From positions 1 to 18,480 of the forward strand of contig CATXTO010000035.1 in assembly GCA_958402445.1 (NCBI GenBank): a stretch of 18,480 bases of DNA, given 5' to 3'. The stretch is from an uncultured Eubacteriales bacterium. GTDB lineage: Bacteria; Bacillota; Clostridia; Oscillospirales; Oscillospiraceae. Made by a program: the position numbers and the translations under genes. How positions within the stretch are numbered: position 1 is the first letter of the stretch; every line of letters begins with the position of its first letter. Below, piece after piece: positions 6,002 through 14,073 of the stretch. Below the pieces are notes generated by a model that was not told the DNA's origin, made no database searches, and was given only the letters and a program-made list of their open reading frames with translations.

Positions 6002-6994
6002 ATGAATATTTACAGACCGTCCGACGGGTGCCCTGAATCCTGTCAGCGGCCCTATTGTCCTCCGCCCTGTCCAACTCCGCAGTACTATCCCTGTCCCGGT
6101 CCGCAAGGGCCGCAAGGGCCGCAAGGGATTCCGGGTCCCACCGGCCCCAGCGGACCGGCGGGCCCGCAAGGCCCCCAGGGAATCCAGGGAATCCGAGGCG
6201 AACCTGGTCCCACCGGGCCGCAGGGTGTACAAGGCATTCAAGGCCCCGCAGGCGAAACCGGACCCATAGGCCCCACGGGGGCCAACGGGGTTGCCGGAGC
6301 GACAGGACCGACGGGAGCCACAGGCGCCAGCGGCGGAACAGGGCCTACAGGGAACACAGGGCCAACCGGACCCCAGGGGCCGCAAGGGATTCCTGGACCC
6401 TCTGGTTCCACGGGTGCAACCGGCGCGACAGGCGCTACCGGGCCCACGGGTCCCACCGGTGCAACCGGCGCTACCGGAGCTACAGGCGCTGCCGGCAACA
6501 CTGTCGAATGCTTCTGTGTGCAACAAATGAGAAACATCCTTCAGCAAATCATCAGCTTGTATCCCAACGATACGGTCATTGTGGCAATGGAAAGCGGAAA
6601 CAACGCCAGTGGGCGCCCGGGCTCGCTTCTGCCCGCTCCCAATACCAACCCAAACGCCGGGCTATTCCAACTTGTGAATAACCAAGGCACCCCCCAGGAA
6701 GCGGTATCCATCTGCCGGATTGCTGCTGTCCGAATTACCAGCGCATCGTATAACAACAATCTCACCTATCTTCCAGCGCCGGTCCCCGCTCCGCAGGGAT
6801 GTGGCGCGGACTGCGAAAGCGCCATCCGGGCATATTTGCCGGTAGGCACCAACGTGGATATCAACGCGGGCGGACAGACTGTCGCGCAGGGTACGGTATC
6901 GCAAAATCAATTTGGCATGTTGGTTGTGGTCGGCCCCAATGGAAGCGACCCAACCTTTGTCTCCACCTGCAAAGCGGAAATCCTGTCGAAATAA
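6002..6994 (+). CDS. Collagen-like Gly-X-Y repeat surface protein
   Basis: A 330-residue protein. Residues 1-32 are Cys/Pro-rich (CPESCQRPYCPPPCP). Residues 33-167 are 45 uninterrupted Gly-X-Y triplets: the first part is rich in GPQ and GPT, the second in GAT, a threonine-rich composition typical of bacterial collagen-like proteins. Residues 168-330 form a globular C-terminal domain beginning ECFCVQQMRNILQQI, where an FCVQQ Cys pair and a short helix may nucleate trimerisation. No Sec signal peptide or sorting motif is seen, as in BclA-like exosporium proteins. The role is inferred to be a spore- or cell-surface filament. The start at 6002 follows AAAGGAG; a longer frame from 5957 has no RBS. 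It is monocistronic and ends at the terminator 7090-7133. Confidence 0.88.
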   Translation: MNIYRPSDGCPESCQRPYCPPPCPTPQYYPCPGPQGPQGPQGIPGPTGPSGPAGPQGPQGIQGIRGEPGPTGPQGVQGIQGPAGETGPIGPTGANGVAGATGPTGATGASGGTGPTGNTGPTGPQGPQGIPGPSGSTGATGATGATGPTGPTGATGATGATGAAGNTVECFCVQQMRNILQQIISLYPNDTVIVAMESGNNASGRPGSLLPAPNTNPNAGLFQLVNNQGTPQEAVSICRIAAVRITSASYNNNLTYLPAPVPAPQGCGADCESAIRAYLPVGTNVDINAGGQTVAQGTVSQNQFGMLVVVGPNGSDPTFVSTCKAEILSK

Positions 6995-7089
6995 GATATT
7001 ACTGTTCGCATCTGTCCCGTATATGTGGCACCCGCTGGAAAAATAGGTCCTGCCGGCACACGTCTCTGATGCGATACAGCAATCGTACT

Positions 7090-7133
7090 GGTCTTCAAAT
7101 CCTAAGCCCTCGTCAGGATTTGAAGGCCTTTTT
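7090..7133 (+). terminator. Rho-independent terminator after the collagen-like gene
   Basis: GGTCTTCAAATCCT (7090-7103) pairs with AGGATTTGAAGGCC (7115-7128), 14 bp with one G-T pair, then TTTTT. It lies about 95 bp after the stop. Between it and the next promoter (7134-7338) is a 53-codon open frame at 7148-7309 with no RBS or ATG, so I do not call a gene. Confidence 0.88.
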
Positions 7134-7338
7134 GTGTACTGGGTTTATTGCCGATCAGCAAGGCCGTTATAGTAGCCGCGTCCGCTTTCATTTCCGATTC
7201 CCGTGGCTCCTATCCGGCGTATCCGTTCGCCAAAGCCGGCCTCTCTGTGGTTTTGGTGCAGTATCACAAAATATACTTAGGGCGTCAGTTCCAAGCAATG
7301 ATACCTTGAAAAAAGAAAATCAGGATAGAAGAACGTTA

Positions 7339-7367
7339 TTGAAATTTAAGTGTTTTGAGAGTAGAAT
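7339..7367 (+). promoter_or_regulatory. Probable promoter of the surface-protein/sortase unit
   Basis: TTGAAA (7339-7344), a 17-bp spacer and TAGAAT (7362-7367) match sigma-A boxes well and lie about 75 bp before the start codon. A second -35-like TTGACA at 7396-7401 has no good -10 at 17 bp; the best candidate, CATAAA at 7421, is 19 bp away. Confidence 0.5.
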
Positions 7368-7383
7368 AAAAAAGGCCAGTTAG

Positions 7384-7395
7384 AAGGTATACCTT
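7384..7395. promoter_or_regulatory. Perfect 12-bp palindrome in the adhesin leader
   Basis: AAGGTATACCTT is a perfect palindrome directly between the promoter at 7339-7367 and the TTGACA at 7396. It could be an operator for a dimeric regulator. No regulator gene is encoded nearby, so this is inference only. Confidence 0.3.
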
Positions 7396-7444
7396 TTGAC
7401 AATAGACGCCAGTTTGAAACCATAAAGAAACGAGGTTGGAAAGT

Positions 7445-10400
7445 ATGAAATTAACAAGGCGATTGCTTTCACTATGCCTTGCTATGCTAATGGTTTTCAG
7501 TTTGCTGCCTGTGTATGCGGCAGAAACAGAAGAACACACGCATAGTGAGGACTGCTACGCCAAAGAGGGAGACTTGCTCTGCGAGATTCCCGAGAGCGAA
7601 GGGCACACCCATTCCGCGGAATGCTATTGTCCCGGGGGAGAAGTCCTTTGTGAGCAGGACGAAAATGATGCGCATACCCACGGTGCGGATTGCTACTGCC
7701 CCGGCGGCGAATTGCTCTGCGCGTTAGAGGAAACAGAAGGCCATACGCACGATGCGGGTTGCTATGCCAAAGGCGGGGAGCTGATCTGTGAATTTGACAA
7801 TCAGGACAAAACTGGCACAGAGGATGAGGAAAACGCTCCGGTGGAATCGGAAAATGTGGCGGATGACGCAATCGTTCCCCTGGCCACAAACCCGACTACC
7901 ATCACCGCCGGTGAAACGCTCAGCGTATACGTAGAGGAAAATACGATCGTAAAGCTGGCCTTTACGCCTGAAGAAGACGGAGCTTACAGCTTTTATTCCA
8001 CGGGATACGAGGATACCTACGGTTATCTTTACGATCAAAGCGGCGTTGAGATCACCAGTAACGACGATGGCGGGGAAAATACCAATTTTAGAATTTCATA
8101 TCAATTAAAGGCGAATACGACCTATTACTGGGGCGTTCGGTATTATTCCAATAGTAATTCAGGGCATATTTCGGTCACGTTAGAAAAATTTGTAACAACC
8201 GTTCCCAAGGTAGAGGTTGTGACGACTGTGCCGGACGAAATCGACAATGCCTTTTCGGCGGACGACCTCCTCTGTATTACCCTGGATGGTGAGTTTGTTG
8301 TTGAGAAGAACGTCCGGCTCACGGAAGCGGGGACCCAGACCATACTTTTGGAACCAGGGGTTCCAGCCGGAAATTATATGCTCTATTGGGGCACCTTTGA
8401 TGGGGATGGTAATCGAAACATAGCCTGGCCGATGTGCAGTGAACTGCGTGTGATTCTTCGCGAAGATGGGACACTGACCCAGGAGAATGGAAAACCCCTG
8501 CGCATTGAAAACGTCTATTCCGTTACCACAGTGCCCAAGGTTTCAATCAGCACCTCCATTCCCGATGGGGTGGCTTTGGACAGCGTGGAATTCGGCTCGC
8601 TGGAGGCGGACATCTATCATAAAGAGGACGATACGCTGAGCCTGACTGCAAAAGCTCAGATTTCCTCTGTCGGCGACACGACGCTGACGTTCAGCGAGAA
8701 ACTGCCGGTCGGCGAGTATGTCCTGCTGTTTCGGACGACCGACAGCGACGGCGAGGCGATCCCGAACTGGTCGTTTACCAACATCGGCGTTTCCCTAGTC
8801 CTCCAGGAGGACGGTTCCCTGACCTATCCGGACGGGACGGCGTTCGTGCTGGTAAATACATATACGCCCCCTTCTGAAACGCAGGACATCTATGTAAGCC
8901 CCGTTATCTCGTTTGACCCCACCTATTCCATTGCGCCCAATTTTAGTGCGGGCGGTTTTCCGATCGCATTTCGGCTGATCGACGAAACCGATATGGTCGT
9001 GCGCGAAGTGAACTATACCGTTTCTGGCATATATGCGGAAGAACCCTTTGTATTTGAAAAAGTGCCAGTGGGTAATTATACGATTTATGCTGACACAAGC
9101 GATTTAAACCTGCGCCAGGGAGAATACTTCAACAATTACCACCAGGACATTACGGTCACGGAAAACGGCGTGTTTGAGCAGGGGTGGCGTGAGAAGATCT
9201 GGTACTCGGCGTCAAGCCCGGATGAGTATGAACTGTATTACGGTCTGTGGGGATACAAACTCCCCGTAACCAAGAACATCTCCATTTTTACCGGCTCTGA
9301 CGTGCCGACCGGAAAGGTCAGCTTCACCATTGCGGTGGAGGGGGTCTCCGGTCCCTACCGGGACTTTTATGACGAGCAGGAAGTGACCTTTGATTTCACC
9401 AATTATCAGCCTGGAGAGGAAATCAACTCCCAAACCCTCTTTTTCGAGCTGCCAGCCGGCACTTGGGAGTATGAAGAGGAGAACGAGAGCACGACCTATC
9501 GGGTTTACGAAAAGGATCTGCCCGAGGATTGGTATAACTGCCTGTCCGGCGGTAGCGAACTGATCACGGCATCGCCCATTGTTGCTCCGCCGTCAATGGC
9601 GAATGTCCAAGCGGATGACCATTCTTCATCGAATCTCCGAAACGAGCTTCCGCCCGTACGTATTCGTAACGTCTACAGCACGGAGGTCACGCTTCCAGAT
9701 TGTGAGCGCAATGACACCTACTGGCCGGTCGTCTTCACCAAGCGTATTGCGCTTGCCGACGGCGGAGATGCGGCGGGCTACCAGCAGGAGCTTGCCGACG
9801 GCATGGAATTTGTGTTTTTTCTCACCGGCTACACGGCGGCTGGAGAGGAAATCCAAACAAGCAGAAGCGCTTATTTTCGCACAAACAGCGGTTCGTCCCA
9901 GACGGTTGATTTTGGATACCTGCCAGTGGGTTCCTACACGCTTTATGAAGGTTTTTCCTCCCGCGACTGGGTGAGCAGCATCGGAAACAGTTGGTCGGAG
10001 GACGGCATGACGTATGGTATTCCGATCACGGTGCGGCATGACGGCGTGACGTACGGGAACCACGCATCCAGCCTGACCGTAACCAACACATACGGCGGCT
10101 CGGAGGCGGCGGAGGACGTCACGTTTGACAAGTTGATTTACGGCGAGTTTACGGGACCGCAGGAGTTCGTGTTTTATCTGCGGCCGGTGATTCATGCCAT
10201 GCCGTCGTCGCTGGACTGGGATGACAATTATGGCGCATATGTTGAAAGAATCACGGTACAGCCCGGAACCACCTCAGTTAAAGTCACCTTCCAGGGCGTC
10301 CCAGCAGGGCATTATCAGCTCTTTGAAGGCGCCGTGGCCGGCTGGAACAGCAGCTTGACGGCCCCGAATGCAGGTTACGCCCTAGCGGAGGTCTATGTCA

Positions 10401-12313
10401 CAGACGGAGAGGTCGTATTCGTTCGGAACGAAATTCGTGATGGAGTCGCGGTTCCCACCGTGGAGCCTGATTTTTCCGTGAGCAACAAAACGGACGATTA
10501 TGAAGACCCGGATGTGCCGGTTACGCCCTTCTCCGTGTCCTTTACCAAGCAGTTTGTGGCGACGAGCGGAAGCGAGCTGCCGGCGGAGGAGCAGACCTTT
10601 ACCTTTGTCCTTGCCGGATATCGAAACCGTCAGGACGGGGACCAGAGCCTGGCGGACACCTTTGAGCGCTGGGAGCAAACCATAACCTATACCCCGGGAG
10701 ACGAGCAGATAACCGTCAGCTTTTCCGACGTCCCCGCCGGCAGGTATCATCTGATCGAAACAAATCTCGGCGAGCACTGGACGAGCACGTTGCCAAGCAG
10801 CGGCGGGCTCAGCGTCGTCGTTGCCAAAGACGGTACCGTGACCTATGCCGGTGAGAGCAGCCTATTGGTCACCAACACCTACGATAATCCCACCTTTGGC
10901 TCGCTTACCGTGAGCAAAACAGTTTCCGGCAGCGGCGCGGATACCTCCCAGGATTTCCCGTTTACCGTTACCCTAAACGATGACACCATAGACGGCACAT
11001 ATGGAGATATGGAGTTTACAAATGGCGTCGCCACCTTTACGCTGAGAGATGGCCAAAGTATGCAGGCCCGGGGAATCCTAGCAGGCGTGGACTATACCGT
11101 GGAAGAAACCGACAGCCGCGGCTATACGCCTACGGTCAATGGGGAAGCCGGAACGACTACAGCGGGTTCTATTGTAGGAAATGCGGATCAAAAAGCGGCA
11201 TTTAACAATGACAAGCCTGGCGACGAACCTAGCTATACAAGTGTTACCGTGAAGAAAGTCTGGAAGTTAGATGACGGCGGCTCCGCTGCCGATTCGGTAA
11301 AAATTGCTCTTCTCAAAAATGGAGCAGAATATGATACCGTCGTTCTGAATGCCGAGAATAACTGGACCCATGTATGGGACAACTTGGACGACGGAGATAC
11401 TTGGACTGTAGGCGAAGTGGATGTACCGGATGGATTTACGGCATCGGTTGACCAGAATGGCAATGTCTTTACGATAACCAATGATGACATCCCGATTGAG
11501 CCGACCTTTGGCTCGCTTACCGTGAGCAAAACTGTTTCCGGCAGCGGCGCGGATACCTCCCAGGACTTCCCCTTTACCGTTACACTGAGTGACGACACCA
11601 TTGACGGCATATACGGAGATATGGAATTTACAAATGGCGTCGCTACCTTTACGCTGACAGACGGCCAAAGTATGCAGGCCCGGGGAATCTTGGCAGGCGT
11701 GGGCTATACCGTGGAAGAGACTGACAGCGGCGGCTATACGGCTACGGTCAATGGGGAAGCTGGGACGATTACAGAGGGTTCCATCGTGGGAAATGCGGAT
11801 CAAAAAGCTGCGTTTAATAACGACAAGCCCGGCGCCGAACCTAGCTATACAAGTGTTACCGTGAAGAAAGTTTGGAAGCTGGATGACGGCGGCACCGCTG
11901 CCGATTCGGTAAAAATCGCCCTTTTTAAAAATGGAACAGAGTATGACACCGTCGTTCTGAATGCCGAGAATAATTGGACCCATGAGTGGGACAATTTGGA
12001 CGACAGGGATATTTGGACTGTAAGCGAAGTGGACGTGCCGGATGGATTTACGGCATCGGTTGACCAGAATGGCAACGTCTTTACGATAATCAATGACGAC
12101 ATTCCGGTTGAGCCGACCATTGATCCCAGTGAGCCGACTGCCCCCAATAAACCCACCACACCGGTTAAGCCAACGGATAAGGTTCCAAACACCGGGGATG
12201 ATTCCAATCTGGGACTTTGGGTTTCCCTTGCGGTTCTTGCCGCTGTTGGATTCGTTGGAACCATTTTCCTTCATCGGAAGAAGCGGTATGCCGGGAAGTA
12301 TACTGCCCAATAA
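7445..12313 (+). CDS. Large cell-wall-anchored adhesin with His/Cys repeats and CnaB domains
   Basis: A 1622-residue protein. Order of parts: a signal peptide (residues 1-26, cleaved near VYAAE); four 23-residue repeats HTHxxxCYxxxGxLxC (31-122); an acidic linker; a pre-peptidase-like beta domain (about 150-247); a long array of beta-sandwich modules, many ending in an NxY strand (VLVNTY, LTVTNTY, LLVTNTY) and opening with a Lys strand (VSFTKQF), the pattern of intramolecular Lys-Asn isopeptide domains; two near-identical 204-residue units (1150-1557), each a FctA/DUF7601-like domain plus a CnaB domain (TVKKVWKLDDGG...VFTITNDD); a Pro/Thr stalk; and the sorting signal VPNTG (1580-1584), a hydrophobic segment and RKKR. 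The start at 7445 follows GAGG; TTG 7436 is less likely. The product should be a covalently anchored, protease-resistant stalk, anchored by the sortase at 12465. The ligand is unknown. Confidence 0.88.
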   Translation: MKLTRRLLSLCLAMLMVFSLLPVYAAETEEHTHSEDCYAKEGDLLCEIPESEGHTHSAECYCPGGEVLCEQDENDAHTHGADCYCPGGELLCALEETEGHTHDAGCYAKGGELICEFDNQDKTGTEDEENAPVESENVADDAIVPLATNPTTITAGETLSVYVEENTIVKLAFTPEEDGAYSFYSTGYEDTYGYLYDQSGVEITSNDDGGENTNFRISYQLKANTTYYWGVRYYSNSNSGHISVTLEKFVTTVPKVEVVTTVPDEIDNAFSADDLLCITLDGEFVVEKNVRLTEAGTQTILLEPGVPAGNYMLYWGTFDGDGNRNIAWPMCSELRVILREDGTLTQENGKPLRIENVYSVTTVPKVSISTSIPDGVALDSVEFGSLEADIYHKEDDTLSLTAKAQISSVGDTTLTFSEKLPVGEYVLLFRTTDSDGEAIPNWSFTNIGVSLVLQEDGSLTYPDGTAFVLVNTYTPPSETQDIYVSPVISFDPTYSIAPNFSAGGFPIAFRLIDETDMVVREVNYTVSGIYAEEPFVFEKVPVGNYTIYADTSDLNLRQGEYFNNYHQDITVTENGVFEQGWREKIWYSASSPDEYELYYGLWGYKLPVTKNISIFTGSDVPTGKVSFTIAVEGVSGPYRDFYDEQEVTFDFTNYQPGEEINSQTLFFELPAGTWEYEEENESTTYRVYEKDLPEDWYNCLSGGSELITASPIVAPPSMANVQADDHSSSNLRNELPPVRIRNVYSTEVTLPDCERNDTYWPVVFTKRIALADGGDAAGYQQELADGMEFVFFLTGYTAAGEEIQTSRSAYFRTNSGSSQTVDFGYLPVGSYTLYEGFSSRDWVSSIGNSWSEDGMTYGIPITVRHDGVTYGNHASSLTVTNTYGGSEAAEDVTFDKLIYGEFTGPQEFVFYLRPVIHAMPSSLDWDDNYGAYVERITVQPGTTSVKVTFQGVPAGHYQLFEGAVAGWNSSLTAPNAGYALAEVYVTDGEVVFVRNEIRDGVAVPTVEPDFSVSNKTDDYEDPDVPVTPFSVSFTKQFVATSGSELPAEEQTFTFVLAGYRNRQDGDQSLADTFERWEQTITYTPGDEQITVSFSDVPAGRYHLIETNLGEHWTSTLPSSGGLSVVVAKDGTVTYAGESSLLVTNTYDNPTFGSLTVSKTVSGSGADTSQDFPFTVTLNDDTIDGTYGDMEFTNGVATFTLRDGQSMQARGILAGVDYTVEETDSRGYTPTVNGEAGTTTAGSIVGNADQKAAFNNDKPGDEPSYTSVTVKKVWKLDDGGSAADSVKIALLKNGAEYDTVVLNAENNWTHVWDNLDDGDTWTVGEVDVPDGFTASVDQNGNVFTITNDDIPIEPTFGSLTVSKTVSGSGADTSQDFPFTVTLSDDTIDGIYGDMEFTNGVATFTLTDGQSMQARGILAGVGYTVEETDSGGYTATVNGEAGTITEGSIVGNADQKAAFNNDKPGAEPSYTSVTVKKVWKLDDGGTAADSVKIALFKNGTEYDTVVLNAENNWTHEWDNLDDRDIWTVSEVDVPDGFTASVDQNGNVFTIINDDIPVEPTIDPSEPTAPNKPTTPVKPTDKVPNTGDDSNLGLWVSLAVLAAVGFVGTIFLHRKKRYAGKYTAQ
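7535..7810 (+). repeat. Four in-frame 23-residue His/Cys repeats
   Basis: Residues 31, 54, 77 and 100 each begin HTH, followed at +6 by Cys, then Tyr (or Tyr-Cys in the two middle copies), and a second invariant Cys at +15. The repeat lies directly after the signal peptide, so it forms the outermost tip of the wall-anchored protein. The HxH...C...C arrangement suggests metal binding or disulfides; similar HTHxxxCY repeats recur at the N termini of other Firmicutes CnaB-type proteins (from memory), with no assigned function known to me. Confidence 0.8.
10892..12115 (+). repeat. Tandem 612-bp direct duplication within the adhesin gene
   Basis: The units 10892-11503 and 11504-12115 align base by base with the same 612-bp offset (204 codons). 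Both start ACCTTTGGCTCGCTTACCGT and end before the proline stalk. Substitutions are scattered, for example LNDDTIDGTYGD against LSDDTIDGIYGD, so the duplication is recent but not brand new. Unit number is likely to vary between strains and may confuse short-read assembly. Confidence 0.85.
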
Positions 12314-12324
12314 TTTCTCTAGAC

Positions 12325-12360
12325 TGGCGCACGATAGGCCTACCATCCTATCGTGCGCCA
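12325..12360 (+). other. Perfect intercistronic hairpin without T-run
   Basis: TGGCGCACGATAGG (12325-12338) pairs perfectly with CCTATCGTGCGCCA (12347-12360) around an 8-base loop, 11 bp after the adhesin stop. What follows is CTCGAAATAG, not a T tract, so it is a poor terminator. It may protect the adhesin mRNA 3' end or reduce read-through to the sortase, tuning their ratio. Confidence 0.6.
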
Positions 12361-12464
12361 CTCGAAATAGGGAACGGAGAATGTTGTTTGAACAAATTTG
12401 AGCTCGCAGTAGATCTGTCTGAGTGTCTCGGCTTCACGCTGTGTGAACGCATAAAAGGATGGGT

Positions 12465-13307
12465 ATGATGGGCCTCTATTCCCAACATAAAAAATGCCGC
12501 AGGAGCAAGTATATTGTCGATGGTGCCATTTTCCTCTTTTGCGCCTTACTGATTTTTTCCCTATATATGATCCTGAAAATCTATAGGCAGGGGAAACAAG
12601 AACAGACGGCCTTTCACGAGCTGCAAATCACCGTTGAGAAGTATAGAGAAGTACAAAAGGACGATGCGCAGCAGGGCGAATTGCCGCCTGTGCAGAATAA
12701 TAATGCGTCTAACGATAATGTGCCGGATGCCGGGTTCTCCTCTCCGTATATCGCGTTGTATGATCGGAACCCGGACTTTGCGGGGTGGCTGTATATCAGC
12801 AATACAAAGATCGATTACCCTGTCATGTATACCCCCGACGAGCCGGAGTATTATCTGCGCCGTGCTTTTGACGGGACGAGTTCTTCCAGCGGAACCCCAT
12901 TTATCGGCGCAGGCGGAGACATGGACAGCGATTGCTTTATCATTTATGGGCATAACATGAAGAACGACACCATGTTTGGAACGCTGGATAATTTCGAGAA
13001 TAAAGAGTTCTGGACAGAAAATCCTACATTCAGTTTTGCAACAACCACAGAGGCGCGGGAGTATGAGGTGTTTGCCGTCTTGCAGACCCGCATCCTTTCT
13101 GCCGATGAAGCTGGTTATCGTTACTACGAGCATTCCGGCGCGCTGACCGAAGCGGAGTATGACGGACTGATCGGTTACTTGAAGGAAAACGCATTGTATG
13201 ACACAGGTATTACTCCTACCTATGGGGAACAAATTGTTATCCTTTCTACTTGCAGCTATCATACCGACAACGGGAGATTTCTTGTTGCTGCCAAAATTGT
13301 AGAATAA
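12465..13307 (+). CDS. Class B sortase
   Basis: A 280-residue membrane-bound transpeptidase. It has a cytoplasmic N terminus, a signal-anchor helix (about 17-39), a Gln/Asn-rich linker (45-95), then the class B sortase barrel: NPDFAGWLYISNTKIDYPVM, FIIYGHNMKNDTMFGTL with catalytic H163, and ILSTCSYHTDNGRFLVAAKI with catalytic C263 and R271. It cleaves a sorting motif between Thr and Gly and links the protein to peptidoglycan or a partner. The natural substrate is almost certainly the adhesin ending 151 bp upstream, which carries VPNTG. Clustered ATGs at 12459, 12465 and 12468 follow AAAAGGA; 12465 or 12468 has the best spacing. Confidence 0.9.
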   Translation: MMGLYSQHKKCRRSKYIVDGAIFLFCALLIFSLYMILKIYRQGKQEQTAFHELQITVEKYREVQKDDAQQGELPPVQNNNASNDNVPDAGFSSPYIALYDRNPDFAGWLYISNTKIDYPVMYTPDEPEYYLRRAFDGTSSSSGTPFIGAGGDMDSDCFIIYGHNMKNDTMFGTLDNFENKEFWTENPTFSFATTTEAREYEVFAVLQTRILSADEAGYRYYEHSGALTEAEYDGLIGYLKENALYDTGITPTYGEQIVILSTCSYHTDNGRFLVAAKIVE

Positions 13308-13317
13308 TCCGATCGAA

Positions 13318-13362
13318 AAAGGCCGGCTGCTATCAAAAGCAGCCGGCCTTTCCTTGCTTTTT
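13318..13362 (+). terminator. Rho-independent terminator of the adhesin-sortase unit
   Basis: AAAGGCCGGCTGC (13318-13330), loop TATCAAAA, GCAGCCGGCCTTT (13339-13351), then CC and a T-rich tail. The symmetrical arms could also stop read-through from the convergent sulfur operon. Confidence 0.88.
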
Positions 13363-13489
13363 ATAAAATTTGTAATATAGTCCGTCCCAGTGTTTTCAGA
13401 AAGCTACGCCGAAGGTCGCGGTCCAACCGCAAGTATGATGCTTTGCAAATGGCTTGAAGCAGACAATGTCTATGGTGGCCTTGGTGGTC

Positions 13490-14073
13490 GGTCACGGCAG
13501 AGCAGGATGGACATCCTGCTCACTACGATGCTTAGCCGCGCCAAGTGCGGCCCGTAACCGCGTGACCTCCGGGTCCTCCGGGGGGTGAGCAAGACCGCAT
13601 TGCCGCAGATCATGGAGCGGAACCCCGCACCGAAGAGACCGCCAAGGACTGCGCTGATGGTCTTCTTGTAGTCGCTGCTGGTGGTCGCGACGCGGGTCCC
13701 GGGCGGGTACCCACCGTGCCGAAGCCGATGCCGAACAGCCGCTCCCCCCCAGGATGACGCCCAGATTGCTGTTCTTCACGAGGAGGCCCCACATCGCTCA
13801 TCTTGCTATAGCGTTTCTTATCGTTCAGGGCATAGGCCAAATGGGGCCGACAGGGACTGACAGCTAAACACGAAGTCGTAGTTGGCGTTGGTGTTCACAT
13901 ATCCGGTCTTTCTCTCTATGTCCGATGTGACGACGCTCTCGCCCAGGGACGCTTTGGTAGATCCGGACAGCCGGATAACTATGTGGAAACGCCGAGGGAC
14001 TTGACCAACAGGAGGCCATTAAAAAAGACGGCGCCCGGTTCAAGTCCTTTTTACATCCATGCATGGATCTCAT
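13490..14073 (-). pseudogene. Decayed membrane-protein gene, possibly YeeE/YedE-like sulfur transporter
   Basis: The last cistron of the sulfur operon: its ATG (14073-14071) overlaps the flavoprotein stop as ATGA, so an intact gene was once translationally coupled. The coding sense moves between frames and is interrupted by stops. A fragment in one frame (about 13800-13620) reads LLVKNSNLGVILGG and later KKTISAVLGGLFGAGFRSMI, followed by CGNAVLL. This resembles the membrane segments of YeeE/YedE-family thiosulfate or sulfur transporters (NLGxxLG ... LGGLLMGxGARLxxGCN). Other fragments (KASLGESVVTSDIERKTGY near 13940) were not recognised. The family assignment is tentative, but would fit rhodanese neighbours. 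A perfect palindrome at 13500-13521 lies at its 3' edge. Sequencing error seems less likely because several frame changes and stops occur. Confidence 0.5.

Noticed and set aside
6238..6537. Pro/Val-rich open frame on the minus strand inside the collagen-like gene
   Set aside because: It is the antisense shadow of the Gly-X-Y repeats; codons of a triplet repeat give long low-complexity frames in all readings, and there is no RBS.
10892..12115. Possible mobile element because of long direct repeats
   Set aside because: The repeats are in frame and encode whole protein domains, with no transposase or target-site features.
11267..12361. 364-codon minus-strand frame inside the adhesin gene
   Set aside because: Its repeats mirror the 612-bp duplication of the real gene on the other strand; no RBS and low-plausibility sequence.
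13500..13521. Perfect palindrome GAGCAGGATG-GA-CATCCTGCTC considered as a terminator
   Set aside because: Loop of two bases and no T tract on either strand; it lies within the decayed gene and may be chance or a repeat remnant.
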